DNA of 64,000 nt, taken from Kofleriaceae bacterium. Lineage in GTDB: Bacteria > Myxococcota_A > Polyangia > Haliangiales > Haliangiaceae. The DNA lies in assembly GCA_018057825.1 (NCBI GenBank), contig JAGPCY010000002.1, positions 186,001 to 250,000 on the forward strand, written 5' to 3'. Of this stretch, positions 19,637-28,780 are shown one piece after another (position 1 is the stretch's first letter; each line of letters opens with the position of its first letter). Both the position numbers and the translations under genes were made by a program. Under the pieces are notes generated by a model that saw only the letters and a list, made by a program, of their open reading frames with translations, made no database searches and was not told where the DNA came from.

Positions 19637-19853
19637 CGACTGCGCGCTGGCTGCGGCCGGCGCGATGGTCGTCACCGGCGGCGAGCTGCGGGCGGCCCTC
19701 GACGCGCCCGTGGTGGCCCTCACCGCTGGGACCGCGGCGCCGGTCGCGCCGCCGTCGGTGGCCGCGGTGGGTCGTCCGTGGGCGCTGTGTACCTCGACTT
19801 CGACCGCGCGGGTGCTGGCCTCCGCGCCCAAGACCTCCCCGCCGTCGGCGTGA
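19530..19853 (+). CDS. Possible small secreted protein
   Basis: An open frame of 107 residues starts with a good signal-peptide-like segment (LRLILAAILASAGTMAPAVAATA) and keeps G or C in nearly every third position, which supports coding. It overlaps the 3' part of the preceding epimerase frame. An earlier TTG at 19494 is an alternative start. No family is recognised and the C terminus is Ser/Thr/Ala-rich. It may be an independent small periplasmic protein. Confidence 0.35.
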   Translation: MPATLRLILAAILASAGTMAPAVAATAAAPASSWRSDCALAAAGAMVVTGGELRAALDAPVVALTAGTAAPVAPPSVAAVGRPWALCTSTSTARVLASAPKTSPPSA

Positions 19854-19953
19854 CGCCTCGCGTGTGGCCGTGGCGCCCCGGGTGACCGAGGGCGCGTGGC
19901 CGCGAACCGTCTCGTCACCCGCATCGGCCCGCGCCCGTGGGCCCGAGGAAGTC

Positions 19954-20457
19954 ATGTCGAAATCCTGGAAACGTGATCCCGACGATCACGAGCCGCGCCC
20001 GAGCGCGCGCCGCGATCGCAACCTGAAGTCGTGGGCGCGCCTGCGCACCCTGGTGTCGAACCTGTCGGTGGCCGGCGTCGCGCTCGCCGCGCCGGCCGCG
20101 GCCGCGGCCGCTCCCGCCGAGGCCCCGGCCCTGACCGGCGGCCGATCGCTGGCGATCGAGCTGGCCGACCTCCCGGCGCTGGCGTCGATGGGCGTGGCCG
20201 CCGAACTCGCCCTGGCGGGCGCGCCCGACGAGCGCCTGGCCCTGGCCGAGGCCCTGGGCTGGAGCTTCCCGCTGGTCGGCGACGGCGTCGTGATCGAGCA
20301 CCTGGCCGGCGATCCCGATCCCGCGGTGCGGGCCGCCGCCGCCCGGGCCGCGTGGGTCCGGCGCACCAACCAGCTCGATCTGACGGTGCTGCATCGCCTG
20401 CTCGGCGACGACGATCCCGAGGTCCGCGCGGCGGCCTGGCTGGCGGTCAGTCGGTAG
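19954..20457 (+). CDS. Small HEAT-repeat-like exported protein
   Basis: The 167-residue protein has a charged N terminus, then a hydrophobic Ala-rich segment (LSVAGVALAAPAAAAAAP) acting as signal or anchor. The remainder is alpha-helical with two HEAT/PBS-lyase-like units: DPDPAVRAAAARAAW and DDDPEVRAAAWLAV. HEAT repeats mediate protein contacts. ATG 19954 is supported by GAGGAA a few bases upstream. No partner is evident from the neighbours. Confidence 0.7.
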   Translation: MSKSWKRDPDDHEPRPSARRDRNLKSWARLRTLVSNLSVAGVALAAPAAAAAAPAEAPALTGGRSLAIELADLPALASMGVAAELALAGAPDERLALAEALGWSFPLVGDGVVIEHLAGDPDPAVRAAAARAAWVRRTNQLDLTVLHRLLGDDDPEVRAAAWLAVSR

Positions 20458-20543
20458 TCGCCACCGCCGCAGGTCGCGCCGCGCGCCGCCCGGGCGAGCG
20501 CGAGGGCCGAGGTGCGCCCGGAATACGCCGGGCGCGCCGGCGG

Positions 20544-20549
20544 TACCAT
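20544..20549 (+). promoter_or_regulatory. -10 element TACCAT, 7 nt before start
   Basis: TACCAT ends 7 nt before GTG 20557 and supports that start and a leaderless transcript. Confidence 0.5.
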
Positions 20550-20556
20550 CGCAGGC

Positions 20557-23253
20557 GTGAAGAAGGTCCTCGCTGTCGTGTTCGCCGTCGCGGCCGTGGT
20601 CGTGGCGATCGTGTGGTGGCGCGGGCGCGGCGGCGAGTCACCTCGACCGGCGCCGAGCGCGACCGTCGGATCGGCCAGCGCGACCGCGGCCGGACCCGGC
20701 GCCCCTGCGCCCGCCGCGCCGCTGACCGGCCGCGTCGAGGGCACGGTGGTCGGCGCCGACGGTCAGCCGGTGCCGGGGGCGACCGTCGCGGTGGTCGACC
20801 GCGGGCCGCCGCGGGCGGTCGAGCCCGACGGCCGCTTCGTCGTGCCCGACCTCGAGGCTGGCACCTACGCCGTGGTCGCCGCGGCCCCCGGTCACCTGCC
20901 GGCGCGCGCCGACGCCGTTGAGGTCGCGGCCGGGGCGGCGGCCCGGGTCGCGTTGACCTTGACCGTCGGTGGTCACAGCGTCACCGGCGTGGTGAGCGAC
21001 GCCAGCGGCGGCCCGATCGAGGGCGCGACCGTGACCGCGGCGCGCCGCGAGGCCCTCGGCGCCGGGGACGTGATCGCCGCGACCTTGACCGACCGCGACG
21101 GCCGTTACCGCCTGACCCTCGCGCCCGGCGCCTACGTCGTCAGCGGCGAGCGCGAGGACTACGTGCGCGCGACCGCCGACCTCGAGGTCGCCGATCTCGA
21201 TCGCACCCTCGATCTGCGCCTGGTCCCGGCCGGCGTCGTCGAGGGCATCGTCAAGGACGTCGCCAGCGGCGCGCCGGTGGCCGGCGCCAAGGTCGAGGCC
21301 TCGGCCGCCCGCCCGGGGCGCTTCGGCGGCGGGCGCCGCAGCCGGCCGGTCACCACCGACGCCGGCGGGCGGTTCCGCCTCACCGGCCTGACCCCGGGGG
21401 CGATCGCGCTGTCGGCCCGGGTCGACGCCGACGGCCGGCAGTCGCCGGAGCCGACCGAGGTCCTCCTGGGCATCGGTGAGCAGGTGACCGGCGTCGAGCT
21501 GTGGGTCGAGGCGGCGCCGTACCTGGCCGGCCGCGTGGTCGACGCCGACGGTCGGCCGATCGCCGACGCCAACGTCATGGCCATGGGGGGCACCTCGGGC
21601 GAGTCGACCCAGACCGACCCCGACGGCCGGTTTCGGGTGCTCGGCCTCGACCCCGGCGCCTATCAGGTCTTCGCCAGCCATCCGCGCTACGCGTCGGCGC
21701 CGCCGCGGCGGATCGAGCTGGCCGATCGCTCGGTGACCGACCTCGAGCTGCGCCTGACCGCATCGCCGCGGGTGGTCGGGCGCGTCGAGCCGCCGACCGA
21801 GGCCGCGATCACCGTCGATCCCGATCGCGACCCGGCCGGGTTCGAGCCGACGATGTGGACCGCGATAGACCAGCGCAGCCGCCCCGATGGCAGCTTCGAG
21901 GTCACGCCGATCACCGCCGGCGCCCACACGATCGCCGCCAAGGCCACCGACGGTCGCCGCGGCCAGGCCACGGTGGTGGTGCCAGCTCAGGGCGAGGCGA
22001 CCGTGGTCATCCGCCTCGAGGATGGCGGCTCGATCGCCGGCACCGTCCGCGATCAGCAAGGCCAGCCGGTGGTCGGCGCCGCTGTGATCATCCGCAAGAC
22101 CAGCGGCGCGGTGGTGCGCCGGATGATCGTCAACGGCGTCGAGACCTCGGCCGACCGCGCGATCACCGATCGCGCCGGTGCCTATCTGATGCGTGGCCTC
22201 GAGGCCGGGCGCTACGAGCTGGCGGTCCTCGACGAGCGCGGCGGAGCCCTCACCCTGCGCGGACGCGCCGCCCCGACCGTGCGGCTCGCCGATCGCGAGG
22301 CCAAGCGCGGCGTCGATCTCACCGTCGAGGTCGACGACGGCGTGATCCGCGGCGTGGTCACCGGCGCCGACGGCGCGCCCAAGGCCGACGCCTGGGTGAC
22401 CGCGGTGATGCGCCTCGACGCGCTCGTGCCAGCGCCGCGCGCCGGCGACGACGACGACGGGCCCGGCGAGACCTCGACCACGTCGGTGATGGTGGTCACG
22501 GGAGACACCGAGGGTGGTCCGTTCGGCGCCACGGCGCCGGTGCTCACCGACGATCAGGGGCGCTTCGAGCTGCGCGGCCTGCGCCGCGGTCGCTACGACG
22601 TCGTCGCCGAGGCCGATCGCGGCGCGCTGCGCGCCCGGACCGTCGACGTCGCCACCGGCACCACCATCGCGATCCGCCTGACCGGCCTGGGCGCGCTGAC
22701 GGGCGTGGTCACGACGCCGACCGGACCGGCCGCCGACTACACCGTCGAGCTCGACGGACCCACCCCCCACCGCCAGCGGGTCCGCGCCGCCGACGGTCGC
22801 TTCCGCATCGATCGCCTCGAGCCCGGGACGTATCAGATCGCGGTCAACGGTCCGAGCGGCAGCGGCCAGGCCACGGCGACCGTCGCCGTCGGTAGCCCGG
22901 CCGAGGTCGCGATCGCCGTGGTCGCCAACGGCCGCGTCACCGGGCGCTTGCTCACCGCCGACGGCGCGCCGGTGGCCAACGTCAGCGTCCTGGCCATGCC
23001 CGGCAAGCTCGACGGCCATGGCTCGTTCACGATGGACGGGCCGCCCGAGACGACCGACGCCGCGGGGCGGTTCTCGCTCATCGCCGCGCCCGGCGTGTAC
23101 TCGCTCCTGGCGCTCCGACCCGACGCCTCGCCCCGCACCGACATCGCCTTCACGATCGTCGCCGGCCAGACCGTCGAGCTCGGCGACGTCCACTTGCCGG
23201 CCACGCCGCCGCCGCCGCCCGAGCCGTCGCCGCCGTCGCCGCCGTCGCCTTAG
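20557..23253 (+). CDS. Large carboxypeptidase-regulatory-like (CNA-B-type) repeat protein
   Basis: This 898-residue protein starts with a membrane anchor or signal (KKVLAVVFAVAAVVVAIVWW) followed by a Pro/Ala linker. The rest is about nine beta-sandwich repeats of 80-100 residues of the carboxypeptidase-regulatory/CNA-B type. Each has the pattern G-x-V-x-D/G-A-x-G-x-P-V-x-G-A and ends with a D-G-R-F-x-L-x-G-L-x-P-G-x-Y segment. The C terminus is a Pro/Ser-rich tail. Such proteins are usually surface or periplasmic structural or adhesion proteins; no catalytic domain is visible. Start GTG 20557 gives the complete anchor. The stop overlaps that of the convergent amidohydrolase by 4 bases. Confidence 0.85.
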   Translation: MKKVLAVVFAVAAVVVAIVWWRGRGGESPRPAPSATVGSASATAAGPGAPAPAAPLTGRVEGTVVGADGQPVPGATVAVVDRGPPRAVEPDGRFVVPDLEAGTYAVVAAAPGHLPARADAVEVAAGAAARVALTLTVGGHSVTGVVSDASGGPIEGATVTAARREALGAGDVIAATLTDRDGRYRLTLAPGAYVVSGEREDYVRATADLEVADLDRTLDLRLVPAGVVEGIVKDVASGAPVAGAKVEASAARPGRFGGGRRSRPVTTDAGGRFRLTGLTPGAIALSARVDADGRQSPEPTEVLLGIGEQVTGVELWVEAAPYLAGRVVDADGRPIADANVMAMGGTSGESTQTDPDGRFRVLGLDPGAYQVFASHPRYASAPPRRIELADRSVTDLELRLTASPRVVGRVEPPTEAAITVDPDRDPAGFEPTMWTAIDQRSRPDGSFEVTPITAGAHTIAAKATDGRRGQATVVVPAQGEATVVIRLEDGGSIAGTVRDQQGQPVVGAAVIIRKTSGAVVRRMIVNGVETSADRAITDRAGAYLMRGLEAGRYELAVLDERGGALTLRGRAAPTVRLADREAKRGVDLTVEVDDGVIRGVVTGADGAPKADAWVTAVMRLDALVPAPRAGDDDDGPGETSTTSVMVVTGDTEGGPFGATAPVLTDDQGRFELRGLRRGRYDVVAEADRGALRARTVDVATGTTIAIRLTGLGALTGVVTTPTGPAADYTVELDGPTPHRQRVRAADGRFRIDRLEPGTYQIAVNGPSGSGQATATVAVGSPAEVAIAVVANGRVTGRLLTADGAPVANVSVLAMPGKLDGHGSFTMDGPPETTDAAGRFSLIAAPGVYSLLALRPDASPRTDIAFTIVAGQTVELGDVHLPATPPPPPEPSPPSPPSP

Positions 23254-24170
23254 CGCCGCTCGACCGCGAGCGGTCGGAGGTAGACCCGCGGGTCGTCGGT
23301 CGGCGGCGCCACCAGCGTGACGGTCGTCGCGGCCAGCTCCGCCTCGAGCCGCCAGAACCGCGCCGGGGCCGTCGTCATCGCCTCGACCACCGCCGCGCCG
23401 TCGAGGCCAGCGGCGGCCAAGAGGTCGAGCTCGACCGGATCGATCCCGGCGACCCGGCGGTTGCCCAGGTCGGTGCCGTACAGCGCGACCGCGCCGGCCG
23501 CGCGCAGGCGCCGCAGGTTGTCGATCGCCGCCGCGCCGCCGCCGAAGGCCGCCAGGGTCGAGATCACCGCGCGACCGCGCCAGGCCGCCACCGTCGCCTC
23601 GGTCAGGGGCTCGACCGGCGTGTGCGCGAGGGCGTCGCAGCCGGCCGCCGCGGCCGCCGCCGCCTCGGCGTCGGTCAGCGCGTGGGCCACCACCGGCAGG
23701 CCGCGACCGTGGGCGTGGGCGACCGCCGCCGCCAGCACCTCGGTCGAGAGCCCGTCCGCCCCGACCACCACCTTGACCGCGCGCGCACCGCGGGCCACCG
23801 CGGCGTCGATCGCCGCTCGCGCGCACGCCCCGTCGCCGCAGCCGTGGCCGAACCCGCCGGGATCCCACGCCGCGAGCGGGTAGCCACCGGGCGCGGTCAG
23901 GAGCGGTCCGGCCCATCGCGTCGCCACCGGCTGCCGCTGGCCGACCGCGTCGAGCGGCGCGCCCAGGTCGACCACCGCCGCCAGCCCGGCCGCCGCCAGC
24001 TCCGCGCCCACCGCCCAGTAGGCCAGGTGGACATGGCTGTCGATCGCGCCAGGCGCGGTCACGCCCGCCGTCGGCGTGGCCGCCGCCGCGGCGGCCGCCG
24101 GTTCCCGACGACGACAGCCCAGCGTCGCGGCGATCGCGACGCCAGCCAGCACGACGGCGGCGGCCCGCAT
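23250..24170 (-). CDS. Amidohydrolase-like lipoprotein
   Basis: The 306-residue protein has a signal peptide with lipobox (TLGC) and an Ala-rich linker. The remainder follows the amidohydrolase (metal-dependent TIM-barrel) pattern: HVH in IDSHVHLAY, Lys in ARAVKVVV, His in PVVAHAL, His in ALAHTPVEP and a late Asp in LYGTDLGN. The usual N-terminal beta-sandwich is missing, so it is shorter than imidazolonepropionase-type enzymes. A periplasmic hydrolase acting on a cyclic amide or similar substrate is inferred. It is divergent from glmU with a 36-base spacer that holds candidate -10 elements in both directions. Confidence 0.8.
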   Translation of the reverse strand: MRAAAVVLAGVAIAATLGCRRREPAAAAAAATPTAGVTAPGAIDSHVHLAYWAVGAELAAAGLAAVVDLGAPLDAVGQRQPVATRWAGPLLTAPGGYPLAAWDPGGFGHGCGDGACARAAIDAAVARGARAVKVVVGADGLSTEVLAAAVAHAHGRGLPVVAHALTDAEAAAAAAAGCDALAHTPVEPLTEATVAAWRGRAVISTLAAFGGGAAAIDNLRRLRAAGAVALYGTDLGNRRVAGIDPVELDLLAAAGLDGAAVVEAMTTAPARFWRLEAELAATTVTLVAPPTDDPRVYLRPLAVERR

Positions 24171-24176
24171 CGGTTG

Positions 24177-24182
24177 GTTGTA
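24177..24182 (-). promoter_or_regulatory. -10-like TACAAC, 6 nt before start
   Basis: TACAAC on the minus strand ends 6 nt before ATG 24170. The final base deviates from consensus. Confidence 0.35.
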
Positions 24183-24192
24183 TCAGCTCTGG

Positions 24193-24198
24193 TACATT
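24193..24198 (+). promoter_or_regulatory. -10 element TACATT, 8 nt before glmU start
   Basis: TACATT ends 8 nt before ATG 24207, in a 36-base spacer shared with the divergent amidohydrolase gene. Confidence 0.5.
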
Positions 24199-24206
24199 CG
24201 GCGGCG

Positions 24207-25649
24207 ATGAGTCGTCCGCATCCGATCGTGTTGATCATGGCCGCCGGCCTGGGCACCCGCATGAAGAGCGAGCGCGCCAAGGTGCTCCACGAGGTCGCTG
24301 GCCGCCCGATGATCGCGTGGGCGGTCGAGACCGCGCGCGCCGCCGGCGCCGAGCGCGTGGTCGCGATCCTCGGCCACCAGTTCGACGCCGTGAAGGCCAT
24401 GCTCGATGGTCGCTACGGCGCGGGCGCGATCGACGTCGCGCTGCAGGCCGAGCCCAAGGGCACCGGCCACGCCGTCCTGTGCGCGCTGCCGACCCTCGAG
24501 CGCGAGGCCGACGATCGCATCGTCGTGATCCTGTCGGGCGACGCGCCGCTCCTGCGCGCCGAGCGCGTCGACGAGCTGGTCGCGGCGTGCGCGGCCAGCC
24601 CGGCCGGCCTGGCGCTCTTGTCGACCGTGCCCGATCGGCCCATGCCCTACGGTCGCCTGGTCCGCGACGCCGCCGGCGTCCTGCAGCGCATCGTCGAGCA
24701 CGCCGACGCCAGCGAGGCCGAGCGGGCGATCAAGGACACCAACGCCGGCTTCTACGCGGTGCGCCTGGGCCACCTGCGCCGCGACCTGGCGACCCTCAAG
24801 GCCGACAACGCCAAGGGCGAGCTGTACCTGACCGATCTGGTGGCGCGGGCCGCCGGCCGCGGTGGCGCCACCGCGATCGACGCGTCGTTCGAGGAGGTCT
24901 CGGGCGTCAACGACCGCGTCGATCTGGCGGCGGTCGACGCCGCCGCGCGCCGACGGATCAACGAGGCGCTCATGCGGTCCGGGGTGACGATGGCCGCTCC
25001 GGCCGCGACCTACGTCGACGCCGACGTCGGCCCGATCGGCGCCGACGTCTGGCTCGGCCCGGGGGTGTGCCTGCGCGGCGCCGCCACGCGGATCGGCCCG
25101 GGCGCGCGCCTCGACACCGGCTGCGTCCTCACCGACGTCGCGGTCGCCGCCGGCGCCTACCTCAAGCCGTACACCGTCGCCAGCGAGGCCACGATCGGCG
25201 CCCGCGCCGAGGTCGGCCCCTTCGCCCACCTGCGGCCCAAGACGGTTCTCGACGAAGACGTCAAGGTCGGCAACTTCGTCGAGACCAAGAAGGCCCACCT
25301 GATGGCCGGCGCCAAGGCCAATCACCTGTCGTACCTCGGCGACGCCACCGTCGGGGCCAAGGCCAACATCGGCGCCGGCACGATCACCTGCAACTACGAC
25401 GGCTTCAACAAGCACCACACGACGATCGAGGCCGGCGCGTTCATCGGCTCCGACTCGCAGCTCGTCGCGCCGGTGACGATCGGCCGCGACGCCTACGTCG
25501 GCTCGGGCTCGACCGTCACCAAGGACGTGCCGCGCGGCGCCCTGGCGCTGTCGCGCACCAAGCAGGTCAACGTCGACGACTGGGCCGATCGCTTCCGCGA
25601 GGCCCAGGCCCGGCGCAAGAAGGACAAGGCCGGCGACGGCCACGCGTGA
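24207..25649 (+). CDS. glmU: Bifunctional UDP-GlcNAc pyrophosphorylase / GlcN-1-P acetyltransferase
   Basis: The 480-residue enzyme makes UDP-GlcNAc for peptidoglycan and lipopolysaccharide. The N-terminal nucleotidyltransferase has LIMAAGLGTRM (nucleotide loop) and the lysine in SERAKVLHEVAGRPM, then EPKGTGHAV. The C-terminal left-handed beta-helix (about 255-450) carries hexapeptide repeats, with VGPFAHLRP, FVETKKAHL, ANHLSYLGDA and CNYDGFNKHHT, the acetyltransferase active-site regions. Length is near the family norm (about 455) plus a short basic tail. The stop overlaps the GTG start of the following gene by 4 bases, so they are translationally coupled. Confidence 0.96.
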   Translation: MSRPHPIVLIMAAGLGTRMKSERAKVLHEVAGRPMIAWAVETARAAGAERVVAILGHQFDAVKAMLDGRYGAGAIDVALQAEPKGTGHAVLCALPTLEREADDRIVVILSGDAPLLRAERVDELVAACAASPAGLALLSTVPDRPMPYGRLVRDAAGVLQRIVEHADASEAERAIKDTNAGFYAVRLGHLRRDLATLKADNAKGELYLTDLVARAAGRGGATAIDASFEEVSGVNDRVDLAAVDAAARRRINEALMRSGVTMAAPAATYVDADVGPIGADVWLGPGVCLRGAATRIGPGARLDTGCVLTDVAVAAGAYLKPYTVASEATIGARAEVGPFAHLRPKTVLDEDVKVGNFVETKKAHLMAGAKANHLSYLGDATVGAKANIGAGTITCNYDGFNKHHTTIEAGAFIGSDSQLVAPVTIGRDAYVGSGSTVTKDVPRGALALSRTKQVNVDDWADRFREAQARRKKDKAGDGHA

Positions 25650-26602
25650 CGCGGGCCGGCGCGCTCAAGCTCGTCGCGGTGGTCGCGGTGGCCGCCCTCG
25701 GGGGCCTGCTCGCCGGGCGGTGCCTGGCGCCCGGACGGACGCCGCGCGCGCCGTCGGCCACCCCGACCGCGGTCCCGGTGGTCGGCCCCGAGGTCCACTG
25801 GATGATCGATCTCGGGCCGCGCGCCGCGGTCCCCGATCGCGTCGTTCATCCGCCGATCGTCCTGGGCGATCGCGTGATCGTCGCTGGCGCTCGCGTCGGC
25901 TACGCCGCCCTCGACCGCGCGACCGGCGCGGTGGCCTGGCGCCGCGGCGCGGGCCCCGAGCTGGCGCCGCCCCTGGCCCTGGGTCTGCGCGATCTGCTCC
26001 TGGTCCACGACTGCGACGCGCCGGTCGCCATCCCCGATCGCGTGGTCGTCGGTTGCTTCGATCGGATCGATCCGATCGACATCGCCGCTCGCTCGGCCGG
26101 CGCGATCCACGTCGCCCCTGACGACGCCGAGCCGTGTCTGGCGACCATGGCGCCGTGGCGGCTCACCGCGAGCGCCGACGGGCCACGCCTCGAGCGACCG
26201 GGCTGCGCGCTCGTCCTCGCCCTCGACACCGGCGCGGCCCGCGCGGTCGCGCCCACGCCCGAGCCGCCGGCGCCCACCTGCGATCGGTTGCCCGACGGCA
26301 CCGCCTGGTGCCAGGAGGTCGGCGGCGGGCAGAGCACGGTCGTCGTCGGCCCGCTGCGCGTCCCCGGGCTCTCGCTCCTGGCCGCCGCCTACGACGGACG
26401 CCGCACCGCGCTGGTGGTGCGGACCGACGCGACCCTGCGCCACGACGTCGTGATCGCGGTGGCTGGCGGCGAGGTCGCGTGGACCTGGCCGCTGCCGGAG
26501 CCGGTCGAGGCGCGCGCTACCCCGGTGGCGGTCGCGGTGATCGGCGACGCGATCTACGTGGTGTTCGACAGCGGCCGGGTCGCGGCCCTGGCCGCGCCGT
26601 GA
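25646..26602 (+). CDS. PQQ/beta-propeller-like exported protein, coupled to glmU
   Basis: The 318-residue protein begins at GTG 25646 inside the glmU stop (GTGA overlap). It has an N-terminal hydrophobic segment (LVAVVAVAALGGLLAGRCLAPG) that could be a signal anchor or an atypical lipoprotein signal. The remainder has repeated beta-blade motifs of the PQQ-like type, such as YAALDRATGAVAWRRGAGPELAPPL and a final DAIYVVFDSGRVAALA. Such propellers act as scaffolds, for example BamB. A role in envelope biogenesis is suggested only by the coupling to glmU. Confidence 0.72.
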   Translation: MTRAGALKLVAVVAVAALGGLLAGRCLAPGRTPRAPSATPTAVPVVGPEVHWMIDLGPRAAVPDRVVHPPIVLGDRVIVAGARVGYAALDRATGAVAWRRGAGPELAPPLALGLRDLLLVHDCDAPVAIPDRVVVGCFDRIDPIDIAARSAGAIHVAPDDAEPCLATMAPWRLTASADGPRLERPGCALVLALDTGAARAVAPTPEPPAPTCDRLPDGTAWCQEVGGGQSTVVVGPLRVPGLSLLAAAYDGRRTALVVRTDATLRHDVVIAVAGGEVAWTWPLPEPVEARATPVAVAVIGDAIYVVFDSGRVAALAAP

Positions 26603-26721
26603 CCGCGCGTTGACAGTGCCGGATCCCTCGACGGCCGCCGGCAGTGTGGGAAGCCGCCACGCCGCAACCAGGCGGAACTCCAGCCGAAGGGCTCGGCACG
26701 CGACGTGCTCAACCGTTCGCC

Positions 26722-27648
26722 ATGATGAACCGCCTGTCGCTCGTCCTCGCCACCGCCGCCACCCTCACCACCGCCGCGTGCGTCCAGCAGGATGACGGCG
26801 CTCACCCCGTCGCCAAGGTCCTGCCGACCGCCAACGACGTCCGCATCAACCTGCCCGACACCGGCGGCCAGGCCAACGCGGCCCTGGGCGAGACCGCGCA
26901 GTGGTACGTCGCGACCCGCGACATCACCCGGACCTTGAACGGCGGCACCGCCTTCGTGCTGGTCCTGGTCCACACCATCGTCCAGTTCCCGGCCACCAGC
27001 GTCGACGGCAACACCGCGGTGTGGGGCCCGCACCACGACGCCCTCGATCCCGCCGAGTGGCGCCTGACCGTCACCGAGCTGGCCGACGGCACCTACGACT
27101 GGAAGCTCGAAGGCCGCAACCGCACCGCGCCCGGCGCCGCGTGGGAGACACTGATCGACGGCAACGCAGGCGGCGACGGCACCGGCTCGTTCCACCTCGA
27201 CTTCGACGCCGCCGAGCGCGTCAACCCGCGGGAGAACGACGGCAAGGGCCAGATCACCGCGGCCTACGACCTGGGCGCGCGCACCCTCGACATGGACGTC
27301 GAGGCGATCGAGGACCGCGGCGGCACCCCGACCGCGATCCACTACGACTACAGCTACGCCGAGGCCGCTGACGGCGCCGGCGACATGGTGTTCTCGATCT
27401 TCGGCGACACCGACGACGCCGGCACCCTGCCCGAGGAGGTCACGCTGCGCTCGCGCTGGCTCGCCAGCGGCGCCGGCCGGGCCGACGCCCGCCTGCGCAA
27501 CGGCGACCTGACCGTCGAGGTCACCGCCTCCGAGTGCTGGAGCACGACCTTCGGCCGCACGTTCTACGCCGACTCGGTCAACTGGCAGCCGTCCGAGGGC
27601 AACGTCGCCGACTGCGCCTTCGCGGATCAGGATCTGCCGGCGCGCTGA
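26722..27648 (+). CDS. Lipoprotein of unknown function
   Basis: The 308-residue protein has a signal peptide with lipobox (TTAAC), then a beta-rich mature part. Aromatic and acidic residues are frequent (WYVATRDITRTL, WRLTVTELADGTYDWKLEGRN) and there is one Cys pair near the C terminus (SECWSTTFG, VADCAF). It has no catalytic motif and I recognise no family. It may be a beta-barrel-like surface protein that binds lipid or metal. Two adjacent ATGs (26722, 26725) are possible starts. A hexamer array begins within about 10 bases of its stop. Confidence 0.7.
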   Translation: MMNRLSLVLATAATLTTAACVQQDDGAHPVAKVLPTANDVRINLPDTGGQANAALGETAQWYVATRDITRTLNGGTAFVLVLVHTIVQFPATSVDGNTAVWGPHHDALDPAEWRLTVTELADGTYDWKLEGRNRTAPGAAWETLIDGNAGGDGTGSFHLDFDAAERVNPRENDGKGQITAAYDLGARTLDMDVEAIEDRGGTPTAIHYDYSYAEAADGAGDMVFSIFGDTDDAGTLPEEVTLRSRWLASGAGRADARLRNGDLTVEVTASECWSTTFGRTFYADSVNWQPSEGNVADCAFADQDLPAR

Positions 27649-27654
27649 GGCTCG

Positions 27655-27895
<241 letters not shown>

Positions 27896-27933
27896 CCGTT
27901 GCGGTCGCGACCGCGCTGCGCCACGCTGGCGTG

Positions 27934-28608
27934 ATGGCGCCGACTGAGGCCGCGCGCAAGCAGCTCGTCTACGGTCTCCTGGCCCGGATCGGTCATGGCC
28001 TGGGCTCGCCGGTGCGCTTCGAGCTCCTCGAACGGCTGGCCGACGCCCCGCGCACCGTCGACGACCTGGCCGCGCTGGTCGGGCTGCCCCTCGCCAACGT
28101 CTCCCAGCACCTCGGGGTCCTGCGCAAGGCGGGCCTGGTGGTCGCCGCGCGCGAGGGCCGGCGGGTGCGCTACGCCGTCGCGACCGCCGAGGTCCACGCC
28201 GTCCTCGCCGCGGTCCGCGCCCTCGGCCTCGTCCAGGCGCGCGACGTCGAGCGCCTGACCTCCGGCGCGCCCGAGGCTGAGCCCGTCGACCTCGCCGGCC
28301 TCGTGCGCCGCATCCGCGCCGGGGCGACCCTCCTCCTCGACGTCCGCGACCGCGCCGAGTACGACGCCGGGCACCTGCCCCGAGCGCTCTCCGTTCCGCT
28401 ACCCGAGCTGCGCCGCCGCCTGCGCGAGCTCCCCCGCGATCGCCCTCTCGTCGCCTACTGCCGCGGCCCGTTTTGCATCATGGCCGCCGAGGCCGTCGCC
28501 CTCCTCCGCCGCTCCGGCCGCCCCGCCACCGCGCTCCCCCTCGGCGTCGTCGAGTGGCGCGCCTCCGGCCGCCGCCTGTCCACATCCCCCGCCGCCCCCT
28601 CGCCGTAA
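27934..28608 (+). CDS. ArsR-type regulator fused to a rhodanese domain
   Basis: The 224-residue protein has an ArsR-type winged helix-turn-helix (about 15-100, with SPVRFELLERL, VSQHLGVLRKAGLV and REGRRVRYAV). A rhodanese domain follows (about 120-215, with LLLDVRDRAEYDAGHLPRA). The rhodanese catalytic cysteine is in YCRGPFC, and a second Cys follows four residues later. The fusion is known and suggests sulfur-, persulfide- or metal-responsive regulation. ATG 27934 is chosen because the upstream frame runs into the hexamer array. No target gene is adjacent. Confidence 0.85.
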   Translation: MAPTEAARKQLVYGLLARIGHGLGSPVRFELLERLADAPRTVDDLAALVGLPLANVSQHLGVLRKAGLVVAAREGRRVRYAVATAEVHAVLAAVRALGLVQARDVERLTSGAPEAEPVDLAGLVRRIRAGATLLLDVRDRAEYDAGHLPRALSVPLPELRRRLRELPRDRPLVAYCRGPFCIMAAEAVALLRRSGRPATALPLGVVEWRASGRRLSTSPAAPSP

Positions 28609-28655
28609 CCCTCGGGCGCCCGATCCTCCCGCCCACCGAAACGCACGACGCCCCC

Positions 28656-28669
28656 GCTCTCGCGAGGGC
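28656..28669. terminator. Hairpin downstream of ArsR-rhodanese
   Basis: GCTCTCG and CGAGGGC form a 7-bp near-perfect inverted repeat about 50 bases after the stop. No U-tract is present. Confidence 0.3.
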
Positions 28670-28689
28670 GCCCGTCCCATCCACCTCCG

Positions 28690-28769
28690 GAACCGCTGGT
28701 TCACGTACGGGGTTCCGGAAACCCGCCCGGTAGGAACCACCACCCCGGCGCTCTACGCACCGGGTTCAG
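28690..28769. repeat. 80-bp structured direct repeat, copy 1
   Basis: This is the first of two identical 80-bp units, 91 bases apart start to start. Each unit holds three potential stem-loops: GAACC/GGTTC with a 3-base loop, GGGTT/AACCC, and a larger one closed by CCCGGT/ACCGGG. It lies between two convergent genes and has no coding potential. Confidence 0.95.
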
Positions 28770-28780
28770 TGATGAACACG

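Noticed and set aside
20638..23916. A 1092-codon minus-strand open frame
   Set aside because: It is antisense to the carboxypeptidase-regulatory-like gene and has the Gly/Ala/Asp/Arg composition of a high-GC shadow, with no domain.
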